NCBI GenBank assembly: GCA_964605645.1
Contig: CAZSDJ010000026.1
Span: forward strand, 1-24,474
From: PXAH01 sp964605645
Lineage (GTDB): Bacteria; Omnitrophota; Gorgyraeia; Duberdicusellales; 4484-171
Reading direction: 5' to 3'
DNA length: 24,474 nt
Position numbers and translations under genes: made by a program. Of this stretch, positions 7,728-15,237 are shown in pieces. The first letter of the stretch is position 1; each line of letters begins with the position of its first letter. A model generated the notes under the pieces. The model was not told where the DNA came from, made no database searches, and saw nothing but the letters and a program-made list of their open reading frames with translations.

Positions 7728-8368
7728 GTTTAATTGAAAACCCGGAATCAGGGGATATCAAAAAATCGCAGTTAAAGCGAAAAGGTTTTGGAATATTTTC
7801 TTTAGGAAATTTAAAAGCGAAGGTTGCCTTTTTTGGAGATAGATTAAAAGAAATTTTAATTGTTAAAAAAGGGCCTTTGGGCATTGGGGTTGTAAGGACA
7901 GTAAATAGATATCTGTGGCTTATTGTATTTTTTTGTGGGGCCTATTTTATTTTTAGCATTACCTTATTTGCTTTTAATGTAAAAGAGGAGATACAGCTAG
8001 ATATGGAAAAAAGCAAGGAATTTAAAGAAGCCTTGGTACCGTCACCCCCTACTTTATTAAAGAAAACCACTTATTATTTAGAAAAATCAAGAACCAGAGA
8101 TATTTTTGACTTTCCTACAAGTGATAAAAGTGAAGATAAAAAAGATTCTAAAACTAAATCTGAGCTAACCAGTGCTATGGAAAATCTTAAATTAGTGGGA
8201 ATATCTTGGTCTGATGATCCAGAAGTTATAATCGAAGATACTAAACGAAAAAAAACCCTTTTTTTAAAAAGAGGCAGTATAATCACAAGTATGGATATAA
8301 AAATAGAGGCAATTTTCCAGGATAAAGTGATTTTGTCTTATAAAGATGAAGAAATGACGTTGAGATAA
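7685..8368 (+). CDS. Bitopic inner-membrane protein with GspC/PilP-like periplasmic domain
   Basis: The 227-residue product has about 75 cytoplasmic residues, then one transmembrane helix (about residues 76-98, YLWLIVFFCGAYFIFSITLFAF), a linker, and a small C-terminal beta domain from about 158 (LKLVGISWSDDPEVIIEDT). The run ending in FLKRGSIITSMDIKIEAI and DKVILSYKDEEMTLR matches the general pattern of GspC HR or PilP-like domains, which contact the N0 domain of the secretin. That fits its place between the ATPase and the secretin. The identification rests on topology, pattern and context, not a diagnostic motif. The start lies inside the ATPase gene (43-base overlap), and an upstream gataaaggagctg supplies a plausible ribosome binding site. 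Confidence 0.72.
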   Translation: MVADRKPTPEKQLLSLIENPESGDIKKSQLKRKGFGIFSLGNLKAKVAFFGDRLKEILIVKKGPLGIGVVRTVNRYLWLIVFFCGAYFIFSITLFAFNVKEEIQLDMEKSKEFKEALVPSPPTLLKKTTYYLEKSRTRDIFDFPTSDKSEDKKDSKTKSELTSAMENLKLVGISWSDDPEVIIEDTKRKKTLFLKRGSIITSMDIKIEAIFQDKVILSYKDEEMTLR

Positions 8369-8370
8369 AT

Positions 8371-10194
8371 ATGGTTAATAACATTAGATCAAGAATTTTT
8401 CTACCAATTTTGATAATCTTAGTGGTACTAATTAGTCCGCTTTTAGGGGCTGAAGATAAGAGCGAAAAAGCAGAACCGGATGATTTTGGTGCTTTAATGA
8501 AAGAAGCCGAAACTACCGAAGAAAGCAAGAAAGTTATGGATCAGCTTATTTCTTTAGATTTACGCGGGATGACCGTAGATGATGCTTTTAAATATTTAGC
8601 ATTAAGGGGCGGGATGAATATTGTAGTTAGCAAAAATGTTTCCGGCCGCATTACCTTTATGGTTAAAAATGTTCCGATAAAAGATGTTTTTAATATTATA
8701 TTGCGCAGCAATAATCTTGCTTATGAAAAAATCGGCGATGTTTACATGATAATGACCGAGAAAGAATATGTTCAACGTTACGGAGAACAATTTTCCGATA
8801 CTCGAAAAGTTAAAATCTTCCGCCTTCAATACGCAATCCCTGAAAATGTTTTCAATCTTATCGATGCTTTAAAAAGTGAAATTGGCAGAATAATTGTAGA
8901 CCAAGAATCAGGTACAGTCTTAGCTATGGATACACCTGAAAAACTTGCAGAGATTGAGAAGTCTATTCAAGTATTAGAGACCAAGGGTTCCATTAAAGTT
9001 TTTGATTTACAATACGCAAAGGCTGAAGATGTAGAAAAACAACTAAAGGGGAGATTAGATGCAAAAAAAGCAGGAACCATAAAGTCAGACGTCCGCACCA
9101 ATCAATTGATAGTTCAGACCTTACCTGAAAGAATGGAGACCATAGCAAAATTAATTAAGTCTCTCGATCAAAAAACAAAGCAAGTTCTTATTGACGCTCA
9201 AATAGTAAAAGTTACTCTTTCTGATGATTTCGCCGTTGGTGTTGAGTGGGAAGGTTTGTTTTCACAATTGGCAGACTATGGCGTAGATTTTATAGGCAGC
9301 CACCCTTTTTCTCCTTTAGATAGAGTAGCTACAAGTTTTATTGACGATTTTGCTACCCGGGTAGCAAAGACTTCTGATTTAGATGATGATGCCAGGGTAC
9401 ACACTAGCACGGATTTACCTACTCCTGGACAAAAAACTACCGCTACTGAAAAAATTTATTTTGGGAAAACCAATGAATGGGAAGCAGCCCTGCAGTATTT
9501 AAATACTAAGGGTAATACTAAAATTCTTTCTAACCCTAAGTTATCAGTCGTAAATAACCAAGAAGCAAAGATTCATGTAGGTAAGCGAGAAGCTTATGTA
9601 ACTACTACCACCACCACCGGACAGACTACGTCTACCGTATCTGAAGAGGTTACCTTTATTGATGTCGGTATTCAACTGTCAGTTACCCCCACTATTAATT
9701 CAGACGGATATATACGAATGAAGGTGAGGCCGGAAATTTCCAGTGTGGTTGGCAGTTTAATCACCCCTAGCCAGAATAAAATACCGATTGTAGATACTTC
9801 TTTAGCAGAAACTACTGTTTTGGTAAAAGATGGTGCGACGATTGTAATTGGCGGATTACGTAAAGATCAAAAAGTTTCTGAAAATGAACAGGTTCCTTTC
9901 TTTAGCAAAATTCCTCTAATCGGCAATTTATTTAAAAAAAAATCTACTAGTGACGAACAAACAGAGTTGCTAATTTTGTTAACTTCGCATATAATAGACG
10001 GGGATAGGCTTGCAAGCCCGGAAGATTTTTCTGAAGAAGGAGAAGGTAAAAACAAGAAATTAAAATCGTATCGCGATTACAATGCGTCAGAGGAAAAACA
10101 GAATATGGTTAATTACCAGGATAGATCAAAAGACGGTATAAAACTTTATCGTGAATATGATTTTTCTAAGGGGGAGAAAATCAATGATGATTAA
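8371..10194 (+). CDS. Secretin (GspD/PilQ/MshL family) outer-membrane channel
   Basis: This 607-residue protein has a signal peptide ending near LLGAEDK. An N0/STN-type domain follows (about 55-125, LRGMTVDDAFKYLALRGGMNIVV and FNIILRSNNLAYEKI), then N1-like modules (VKIFRLQYAIPENV and IKVFDLQYAKAEDV with RTNQLIVQTLPE). The secretin core carries ILSNPKLSVVNNQEA, VTFIDVGIQLSVTPTI (from 427), the gate-region VPFFSKIPLIGNLFK (from 508) and TELLILLTSHII. A charged ~65-residue tail with KLKSYRDYN and IKLYREYD follows and may be the pilotin or partner-binding part. It forms the outer-membrane pore of a type II or type IV pilus-like system. It starts 2 bases after the upstream stop and overlaps the next gene by 11 bases. 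Confidence 0.95.
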   Translation: MVNNIRSRIFLPILIILVVLISPLLGAEDKSEKAEPDDFGALMKEAETTEESKKVMDQLISLDLRGMTVDDAFKYLALRGGMNIVVSKNVSGRITFMVKNVPIKDVFNIILRSNNLAYEKIGDVYMIMTEKEYVQRYGEQFSDTRKVKIFRLQYAIPENVFNLIDALKSEIGRIIVDQESGTVLAMDTPEKLAEIEKSIQVLETKGSIKVFDLQYAKAEDVEKQLKGRLDAKKAGTIKSDVRTNQLIVQTLPERMETIAKLIKSLDQKTKQVLIDAQIVKVTLSDDFAVGVEWEGLFSQLADYGVDFIGSHPFSPLDRVATSFIDDFATRVAKTSDLDDDARVHTSTDLPTPGQKTTATEKIYFGKTNEWEAALQYLNTKGNTKILSNPKLSVVNNQEAKIHVGKREAYVTTTTTTGQTTSTVSEEVTFIDVGIQLSVTPTINSDGYIRMKVRPEISSVVGSLITPSQNKIPIVDTSLAETTVLVKDGATIVIGGLRKDQKVSENEQVPFFSKIPLIGNLFKKKSTSDEQTELLILLTSHIIDGDRLASPEDFSEEGEGKNKKLKSYRDYNASEEKQNMVNYQDRSKDGIKLYREYDFSKGEKINDD

Positions 10195-11596
10195 GAGGTG
10201 CTTATTTTTTATTGTGATTTTTACCACAATTAACCTATTTCTTGTAAATGCGGCGTATTGTTTTGATTTACCGTTTTTTAAATCAAATGATTCAAAGAAA
10301 GAACAAAATAACAATCAGCAAAACAAAGAATCAAAATCAACTTCAAAAGAAGGCCGCGGAGAAGAATACAGCCGGTTGGAGGAAAAATACAATCAATTGC
10401 TTGAAGAAAAAGAGCGGATTAGTAAAGATAGAGAAAATATTTTAATACAGATGGAGAATTTACTTGAAAGAAAAAGAAAGCTGGATGATTTAAAAATTTC
10501 TATGGAAACACTTAAAGAGGATAATAAGGCTTTAAATCAGGAGCTCGGTCAAATAAAGAAAAAAAATGCTGCTTTAGCCAGCCAGATGGAAGAAATAGAA
10601 AAAGAGAAAGAAAAAATAAAAGAGAGTTTTGATAAATCAAGGCTCAAGAAAGAAAAAGAAACCCAAGCAACAAAAATTAATCAGTTAAAGAATAAGTTAA
10701 ATTCTTCTCAGCGTGAAAAGGTTCAGTTGTCTTCGAACATTAAAAGTATAGAAAAATCTCTAGAAAGAGAAAAGAATAAGTTGGAGGAGTCTATTAAACG
10801 AGTAAAAGAGAGCCTGAAAGGGGAAGAAGAGCTAAAAAATCAATTGGTTTCGGCACAAAAAGAAAAACGGGTAATGCTTTCCCGGCTGAGAAAGGTAGAG
10901 AGATCTTTAGAAAGAGAAAAGAATAATTTGGCCCGCTCCTTAAAAAGTTTTGAAAGACTGGAGAAAGAATTTCAGAGGGGTAAATCTAACTGGGAAGAAA
11001 AAATTAATCAAGCTAAAGAGGAATTAGCAGCAACCGAAAAACAAAAGCACCAATTATCATCTGAATTGGAAGATACGAAAAAAGAAGTTGGAACTTTTAA
11101 AAGAAGGAAAAATACTTTGGAGACAAAATTAACTGATAAGAAAGAAGAGCTGGGTGAGCTTAAGCTTGAGTACAAAGGGATGGAAGAAAAATATAAAGAA
11201 ACAAAAAAACAGAAAGAAGATTTAGAAAGAAGAATGTCTACTTTGCCGAAAAAATTTGCGGAGTTAGCGCGTGAAAACAAAAAGCTTATTCGAGAGACAA
11301 AAGATATGCATTATAATTTAGGGGTATTTTATACAGAACAGAAGAAATTCAAAAGAGCGACACAAGAATTTCTTAAGGCCGTAGAAATAGATCCGGATGA
11401 TGCTGATGCTCATTTTAATTTGGGTTATATTTATTCGGAATATTTAGTAGACCGGCCCCAGGCGTTAAAACATTTTAACCAGTATTTGCGCATAACGAAG
11501 GAATTAGATGGTGATGCACTTGATACGCGCGGCAGGGATATAGCTAAAAAATATATTTTGATGTGGAAAAGTTACGGGGAGAAGGAAGCAAAATAA
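10184..11596 (+). CDS. Exported long coiled-coil protein with C-terminal TPR repeats
   Basis: I place the start at 10184, giving 470 residues, because a strong purine-rich ribosome binding site (gggggag, about 10170-10176) precedes it and a signal peptide begins there (MMIKRCLFFIVIFTTINLFLV). An open extension to 10151 exists but lies inside the secretin gene. After FDLPFFK comes a Lys/Glu-rich coiled coil from about 60 to 370, with an internal repeat (IEKSLEREKNKL and VERSLEREKNNL, about 60 residues apart). Two TPR-like units end the protein (from residue 375, YNLGVFYTEQKKFKRATQEFLKAVEIDP and HFNLGYIYSEY). It probably works in the periplasm as a spacer or assembly factor for the secretin, comparable in role to TPR proteins of pilus systems. 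It overlaps the secretin gene by 11 bases. Confidence 0.85.
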   Translation: MMIKRCLFFIVIFTTINLFLVNAAYCFDLPFFKSNDSKKEQNNNQQNKESKSTSKEGRGEEYSRLEEKYNQLLEEKERISKDRENILIQMENLLERKRKLDDLKISMETLKEDNKALNQELGQIKKKNAALASQMEEIEKEKEKIKESFDKSRLKKEKETQATKINQLKNKLNSSQREKVQLSSNIKSIEKSLEREKNKLEESIKRVKESLKGEEELKNQLVSAQKEKRVMLSRLRKVERSLEREKNNLARSLKSFERLEKEFQRGKSNWEEKINQAKEELAATEKQKHQLSSELEDTKKEVGTFKRRKNTLETKLTDKKEELGELKLEYKGMEEKYKETKKQKEDLERRMSTLPKKFAELARENKKLIRETKDMHYNLGVFYTEQKKFKRATQEFLKAVEIDPDDADAHFNLGYIYSEYLVDRPQALKHFNQYLRITKELDGDALDTRGRDIAKKYILMWKSYGEKEAK

Positions 11597-11610
11597 CCTT
11601 GATTAATTGC

Positions 11611-11641
11611 TTGATATAATAAACATAATTGATATAATAAA
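11611..11641 (+). promoter_or_regulatory. Promoter with 13-bp direct repeats
   Basis: TTGATA (11611-11616) and TATAAT (11633-11638) with a 16-base spacer make a good sigma70-type promoter. The 13-mer ttgatataataaa occurs twice (11611-11623 and 11629-11641), 18 bases apart, so each copy contains both a TTGATA-like and a TATAAT-like hexamer. It lies in the 112-base gap before 11709 and would drive the signalling genes downstream. Confidence 0.55.
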
Positions 11642-11662
11642 AAAGGATATTTTTTTATTATT

Positions 11663-11674
11663 ATCAATATTGAT
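11663..11674. repeat. 12-bp perfect palindrome in the promoter region
   Basis: ATCAATATTGAT is a perfect palindrome about 18 bases downstream of the predicted transcription start and 34 bases before the start codon of the next gene. It may be a repressor site. AT-rich palindromes of this size can arise by chance. Confidence 0.3.
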
Positions 11675-11708
11675 CTTATAAACTAAAATAATTAGCAGGA
11701 GGTCAGAG

Positions 11709-12236
11709 ATGGTAAAATATTTTTATATGTTATTAGTGATAATGGTTTTACCTTTGGTTCCGGTTAACTTTTGCCGGGCTCAACAAAATGGAAAGGAGCT
11801 GTCGGAAGCAGAAAAGAGGCAATTAATCCAGGAGGCCGAAGAAAGCCTGAATAATACCGAATGGCAAATAGAATTACAGCAGATGGGGAAAAAGGGCAAA
11901 AAGGCTGAGGAAGATACTCTCTATTTTAAATCCGGTAAAATTTTTTCCGATAAGTTAACGTCTGAAGGTTTTAGCCCCAGTAATTATACTATTCGAGTAA
12001 AAGGAATAGATAATGATATTATTATTTGGGAGACTATGCAGACTGATGAAGAAAAAGGTGTTGCTTTTTGGAGGGGAGAAGTAAATGGAGAAATTGGAGA
12101 AGAAGATATATTTATGCGAGGAGTTTTGAGTTTGCGCCGAGAAGAAGGCAAACAACAAGATCTCACCTTTATAAGTACAAAAAAGAAGATACTGCCCAAA
12201 GAAGATAAAGCTACAGAGCAAAAAACCAGTGGTTGA
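11709..12236 (+). CDS. Exported protein with a beta-rich domain shared with the RAYT fusion; probably frameshifted near the 3' end
   Basis: AGGAGG (11697-11702) sits 6 bases before the ATG. The 175-residue product has a signal peptide (MVKYFYMLLVIMVLPLVPVN, cleavage near RAQ) and a short helix. A domain from Trp52 follows: WQIELQQM, DTLYFKSGKI, GFSPSNYTIRV, IIIWETMQTD, AFWRGEVNGE, FMRGVLSLRREEGK and LTFIS. The same order of elements occurs in the C-terminal third of the protein encoded at 12458. I recognise no named family. The frame ends at a TGA (12234-12236), just after a run of six A (12220-12225). With one A fewer it would continue to 12348 into a Lys/Glu-rich tail. The core domain is complete either way. 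Confidence 0.78.
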   Translation: MVKYFYMLLVIMVLPLVPVNFCRAQQNGKELSEAEKRQLIQEAEESLNNTEWQIELQQMGKKGKKAEEDTLYFKSGKIFSDKLTSEGFSPSNYTIRVKGIDNDIIIWETMQTDEEKGVAFWRGEVNGEIGEEDIFMRGVLSLRREEGKQQDLTFISTKKKILPKEDKATEQKTSG

Positions 12237-12348
12237 GGAAGAGGCCGAACAAAAATCCCAGCCCGAAAAAGATGAATCAACTGAAAAAAAAGAAGGAGAA
12301 GAAGAAAAGGCTGCACCAGAGAAAAAGAAAAAGAGTTGGGTTTGGTAA
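12226..12348 (+). pseudogene. Out-of-frame 3' tail of the preceding gene
   Basis: In the frame one base ahead of 11709-12236, codons read straight on without a stop from 12226 to TAA at 12346-12348. They give a 40-residue Glu/Lys/Pro-rich tail starting PVVEEEAEQKSQPEK and ending KKKKSWVW. Its composition matches the charged tails of other exported proteins in the window. The junction is the A6 run at 12220-12225. Deleting one A restores a single 212-residue protein. It may be a real one-base insertion, a sequencing or assembly error, or a slippage site (six A is short for that). Confidence 0.6.
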
Positions 12349-12427
12349 AAAGAGAATTCTCCCAGTTTCAAATAAATACCACACGCTAAAGTGACAAAAT
12401 AACAAAGATAATGAGGAATCGGAAAGG

Positions 12428-12451
12428 CCAGAAATATTTTCTGGTTTTTTT
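12428..12451 (+). terminator. Rho-independent terminator directly before the RAYT-fusion start codon
   Basis: CCAGAAA (12428-12434) pairs with TTTCTGG (12438-12444) across a 3-base loop, followed by seven T (12445-12451). It would end transcripts from the preceding gene. Only six A separate it from the ATG at 12458, so it also lies where the ribosome binding site of the next gene should be, and may attenuate that gene. Confidence 0.65.
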
Positions 12452-12457
12452 AAAAAA

Positions 12458-13768
12458 ATGGGAAGACTTCCAAGAGTTTATGTAGAGGGCGTTCTTTATT
12501 ATATCACGCTAAGAAGCACTCACGGCGGGAATCTATTTACGAAGAAGAGAGATTACCTCACTTATTTATCTTTGATTGATAAATGCAAGCGCCAATATGG
12601 GTTTAAATTATTTGCCTACCTTCTTTTACCTAGCAAAATTCATCTGGTTATTGAATTAAAAAATAATGTACCGATATCGGAGATTATGCATAGCATAAAC
12701 TCCCGTTATACCAAGTCATATAATTTTCGCTATGGCAAGAAAGGGCATCTTTTTGGTGACCGGTTTAAGCTTCAATTTGTTGAGAAAAAAAGATATCTTT
12801 TGCCCCTTATTCAATATATACTGTTAACACCCATCAGATTTGAAATAGTTGATAAGTTAGTTAATTACCCCTACTCTAGTTATTTTCAACTAGCCGGTTT
12901 AGATAAAAAGCAAAATATTGATATGAGCCAAGAAAACAAAGAATTCTTTTCTTTGTTAAAAGAGAAAGGAGATAATTTTGCTGACTACATCCAAAACACT
13001 GATAAGAATAAATTTGATCAATTTAGGAAAAAATTAAAAAGAAAAAGAATTTTTGGATCTTCTGATTTTGTGGATTTTATCAACGGCAAGATAAAAGAAA
13101 AAAAAGAAGCAATAAAAAAAGGAAAAACAAAAAAGATATCAAAACGGACAAAAGTTATTTTTACGATACTTTCGGTATTAATCATTTCTTTTAGTATTTT
13201 AATTGTAAGAATTTTTCATTTTCAAAATATAAAATTAGAGAGTAAATATGATAAAACCAGGCGCCTTTACCGAAGTACATTGGCAAACTTAAGGCAAGAG
13301 CAAAATAAAGCTATAGGGGCAAAAGAAGATGCAGAAAAGTATCGGTGGAAAATTAGATTAATTGAGCAGGCTTTAGAAGAACTTAAAGAGGAACGAGACA
13401 GAGATTTAAATGAAGATAAAGCAATCGAAAATCATAGTTGGAAAATTAAGCTTGTACAGTTAGATAATTTAGATATCTCTTTCCCGGGTACAGATATTAT
13501 CACTTTTGGCGAAAAAGATTTTAAGTCAAGAAATTTTAGCCAACGCGGGTTTAAAAGGGCCACTTATTCAAAAAGGAAATTAAAGGATGGAAAAATAGAA
13601 TGGACGACTACTCAAAGAAATCTTAAGGGAGAAACGATAAGCTGGAAAGGTGTATTTGATGGTAGTATAATGAAAGGCGTTTTTAGTTGGCAGCCGGAAC
13701 AAGGAAAGGTGAAAAATTTTTCATTTGTAGGCAGGGATAAAAAATATATAGAGCAAGGTGTTTTTTAA
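12458..13768 (+). CDS. Domesticated RAYT-like transposase domain fused to a membrane anchor, coiled coil and extracytoplasmic domain
   Basis: The 436-residue protein opens like a RAYT transposase: MGRLPRVYVEGVLYYITLRS, SEIMHSINSRYTKSYNFRYGKKGHLF and RIFGSSDFVDFI. Its HUH motif reads PSKIHLVI, with Lys60 where His is expected and only His62 kept. Tyr120 is retained in QYILLTP, but the usual HxNP residues around it are lost. Strand transfer is therefore unlikely, while nucleic-acid binding remains possible. After a Lys-rich stretch comes one transmembrane helix (233-253, VIFTILSVLIISFSILIVRIF), a coiled coil (about 258-320), and a C-terminal domain from Trp328 matching the protein at 11709 (WKIKLVQL, DIITFGEKDFKSR, IEWTTTQ, ISWKGVFDG, MKGVFSWQPEQGK, FSFV). 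Positive-inside charges put the transposase part in the cytoplasm. The RAYT C-terminal helix-turn-helix is missing. No Shine-Dalgarno is visible. Confidence 0.88.
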   Translation: MGRLPRVYVEGVLYYITLRSTHGGNLFTKKRDYLTYLSLIDKCKRQYGFKLFAYLLLPSKIHLVIELKNNVPISEIMHSINSRYTKSYNFRYGKKGHLFGDRFKLQFVEKKRYLLPLIQYILLTPIRFEIVDKLVNYPYSSYFQLAGLDKKQNIDMSQENKEFFSLLKEKGDNFADYIQNTDKNKFDQFRKKLKRKRIFGSSDFVDFINGKIKEKKEAIKKGKTKKISKRTKVIFTILSVLIISFSILIVRIFHFQNIKLESKYDKTRRLYRSTLANLRQEQNKAIGAKEDAEKYRWKIRLIEQALEELKEERDRDLNEDKAIENHSWKIKLVQLDNLDISFPGTDIITFGEKDFKSRNFSQRGFKRATYSKRKLKDGKIEWTTTQRNLKGETISWKGVFDGSIMKGVFSWQPEQGKVKNFSFVGRDKKYIEQGVF

Positions 13769-13780
13769 GGAGTAAGAATA

Positions 13781-15208
13781 ATGGCGCCTTTTACCTTAGG
13801 CATATTGATTGTTACCGCAGTAGTTAGTTTAATTATAGGGGCTGTAATTATTTACTTTTCTACAATATCTTATCGTCACGGGGCAGTAGATAAGAGAAAG
13901 AAACAAAGGGAAGAGCGGATGAAAAAATATATATCGCAGCCGGGAAGCGGTAAAAAAATAATAAAAAATGCTGTTTATGATGAAATCAAGGGATTTGTTA
14001 AATCTGAAAACGGAAGGAAAGAGGTCAGTAATACAATTTCATCTCTATTCGAGCGAGAACTGGAAAACCAGATTGATTTAAATGATCAAGAGCTTACAAA
14101 AAAGTATGAAAAAATTATAGAAGGTAAAGACCATGATGAAAAGAGGGCTGTTAAAAAATATAAAAAAACATTATTTGCAAAAAAAGAGACTGAAAATGTT
14201 ATAAGGAGTATTGCTGAAGGTTTAGTTGTAGTAGGCTCTGATGGTGAAATTGTGATGATGAACCCGGCTGCCGAGAAGCTTCTGGGCGGTAAAAAGGAAG
14301 ATAAAGTAGGCGAGTCAATATTAGAGAATTTATCAGATGACCAGCTGCTTTCTTTTTCGAAAGAATCAGCTCAAGGCGGCAACAAGGAGATAGAAGTGCT
14401 GGGCAACAAGGAAGATACAAAGAAAATCTTGAGAGCCAGCAATGCTGTTATTGAAGATAAGAACGGACAAACTGTGGGTATGGTATCTGTTTTAAGCGAT
14501 ATTACCAAACAAAGAGAGCTAGAGAAGCTCAAGGCTAATTTTGTAACCAACGTAACTCATGAACTACGCACTCCTTTAATAGCCATGGATAAATCGATAA
14601 AATTACTTCTAAGCAAAGAAGTTGGTTCTATTTCTGAAACTCAAGAACAGTTTCTTTCGATTGCGTCTCGCAACCTAAAAAGATTAACGAATTTAATTAA
14701 TGATCTTCTGGATATATCTAAATTAGAATCAGGGAAGATGACAATTAACCTAAAGCCTTATTCAATTGAGAAGATCACAGAAGAAGCAATTGAGAATTTT
14801 AAAGATTGGGCTAAAACTAAATCTATAAAGATAAAGAAGGACATTAAAGAAAAGATTCCTAAATTAAATATAGACCCGGATAGAATAATGCAGGTTTTAA
14901 ATAATCTAGTCGGCAATGCCATAAAGTTTACCCCCGAAGGAGGTGCAGTTACTGTTGGCGCTCGATTAGAAGGAGAAGAGGTCAGGGTTAATGTGGAAGA
15001 TACGGGGATCGGGATATCCAAAGAAGAGTGTGAAAAAGTTTTTAGCAAATTCTATCAGAGTGGAGAAAGGACCCCCACTGATATTAACGGAACCGGTTTA
15101 GGGCTTTCGATTGTACAAGAAATCATCAATCTCCATAAAGGGAAAATATGGGTGGAGAGCGAAAAGAGAAAAGGGGCTAACTTTATATTTAAATTGCCAG
15201 TTAAATAA
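13781..15208 (+). CDS. Membrane-anchored PAS histidine kinase
   Basis: The 475-residue product has one N-terminal transmembrane helix (about residues 5-28), so essentially no extracytoplasmic sensor. A charged helical linker leads to a PAS domain (about 138-248, VIRSIAEGLVVVGSDGEIVMMNPAAEKLLG) and a kinase core. The core has the H-box NVTHELRTPL (His260), N-box with Asn378 (NAIKFTP), G1 box EDTGIGIS (Asp407), F-box VFSKFYQ and G2 box GTGLGLS. The HELRTPL form is that of the common EnvZ/PhoR/WalK-type kinases. AAGGAG (13767-13772) overlaps the stop of the RAYT-fusion gene and lies 8 bases before the ATG, so the two genes are coupled. The receiver gene follows 29 bases later and is the likely phosphorylation partner. 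Confidence 0.94.
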   Translation: MAPFTLGILIVTAVVSLIIGAVIIYFSTISYRHGAVDKRKKQREERMKKYISQPGSGKKIIKNAVYDEIKGFVKSENGRKEVSNTISSLFERELENQIDLNDQELTKKYEKIIEGKDHDEKRAVKKYKKTLFAKKETENVIRSIAEGLVVVGSDGEIVMMNPAAEKLLGGKKEDKVGESILENLSDDQLLSFSKESAQGGNKEIEVLGNKEDTKKILRASNAVIEDKNGQTVGMVSVLSDITKQRELEKLKANFVTNVTHELRTPLIAMDKSIKLLLSKEVGSISETQEQFLSIASRNLKRLTNLINDLLDISKLESGKMTINLKPYSIEKITEEAIENFKDWAKTKSIKIKKDIKEKIPKLNIDPDRIMQVLNNLVGNAIKFTPEGGAVTVGARLEGEEVRVNVEDTGIGISKEECEKVFSKFYQSGERTPTDINGTGLGLSIVQEIINLHKGKIWVESEKRKGANFIFKLPVK

Positions 15209-15237
15209 ACGCTGTAAGCTAAAATGGAGGTTAAATT

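Noticed and set aside
11955..12371. Two long minus-strand frames opposite the secreted-protein gene
   Set aside because: They are Phe/Ser-rich shadows of Lys/Glu-rich coding DNA on the plus strand, with no ribosome binding site and no recognisable motif.
12391..12412. GTGACA and GATAAT as a promoter for the RAYT fusion
   Set aside because: The spacer is only 10 bases, and a terminator lies between it and the gene.
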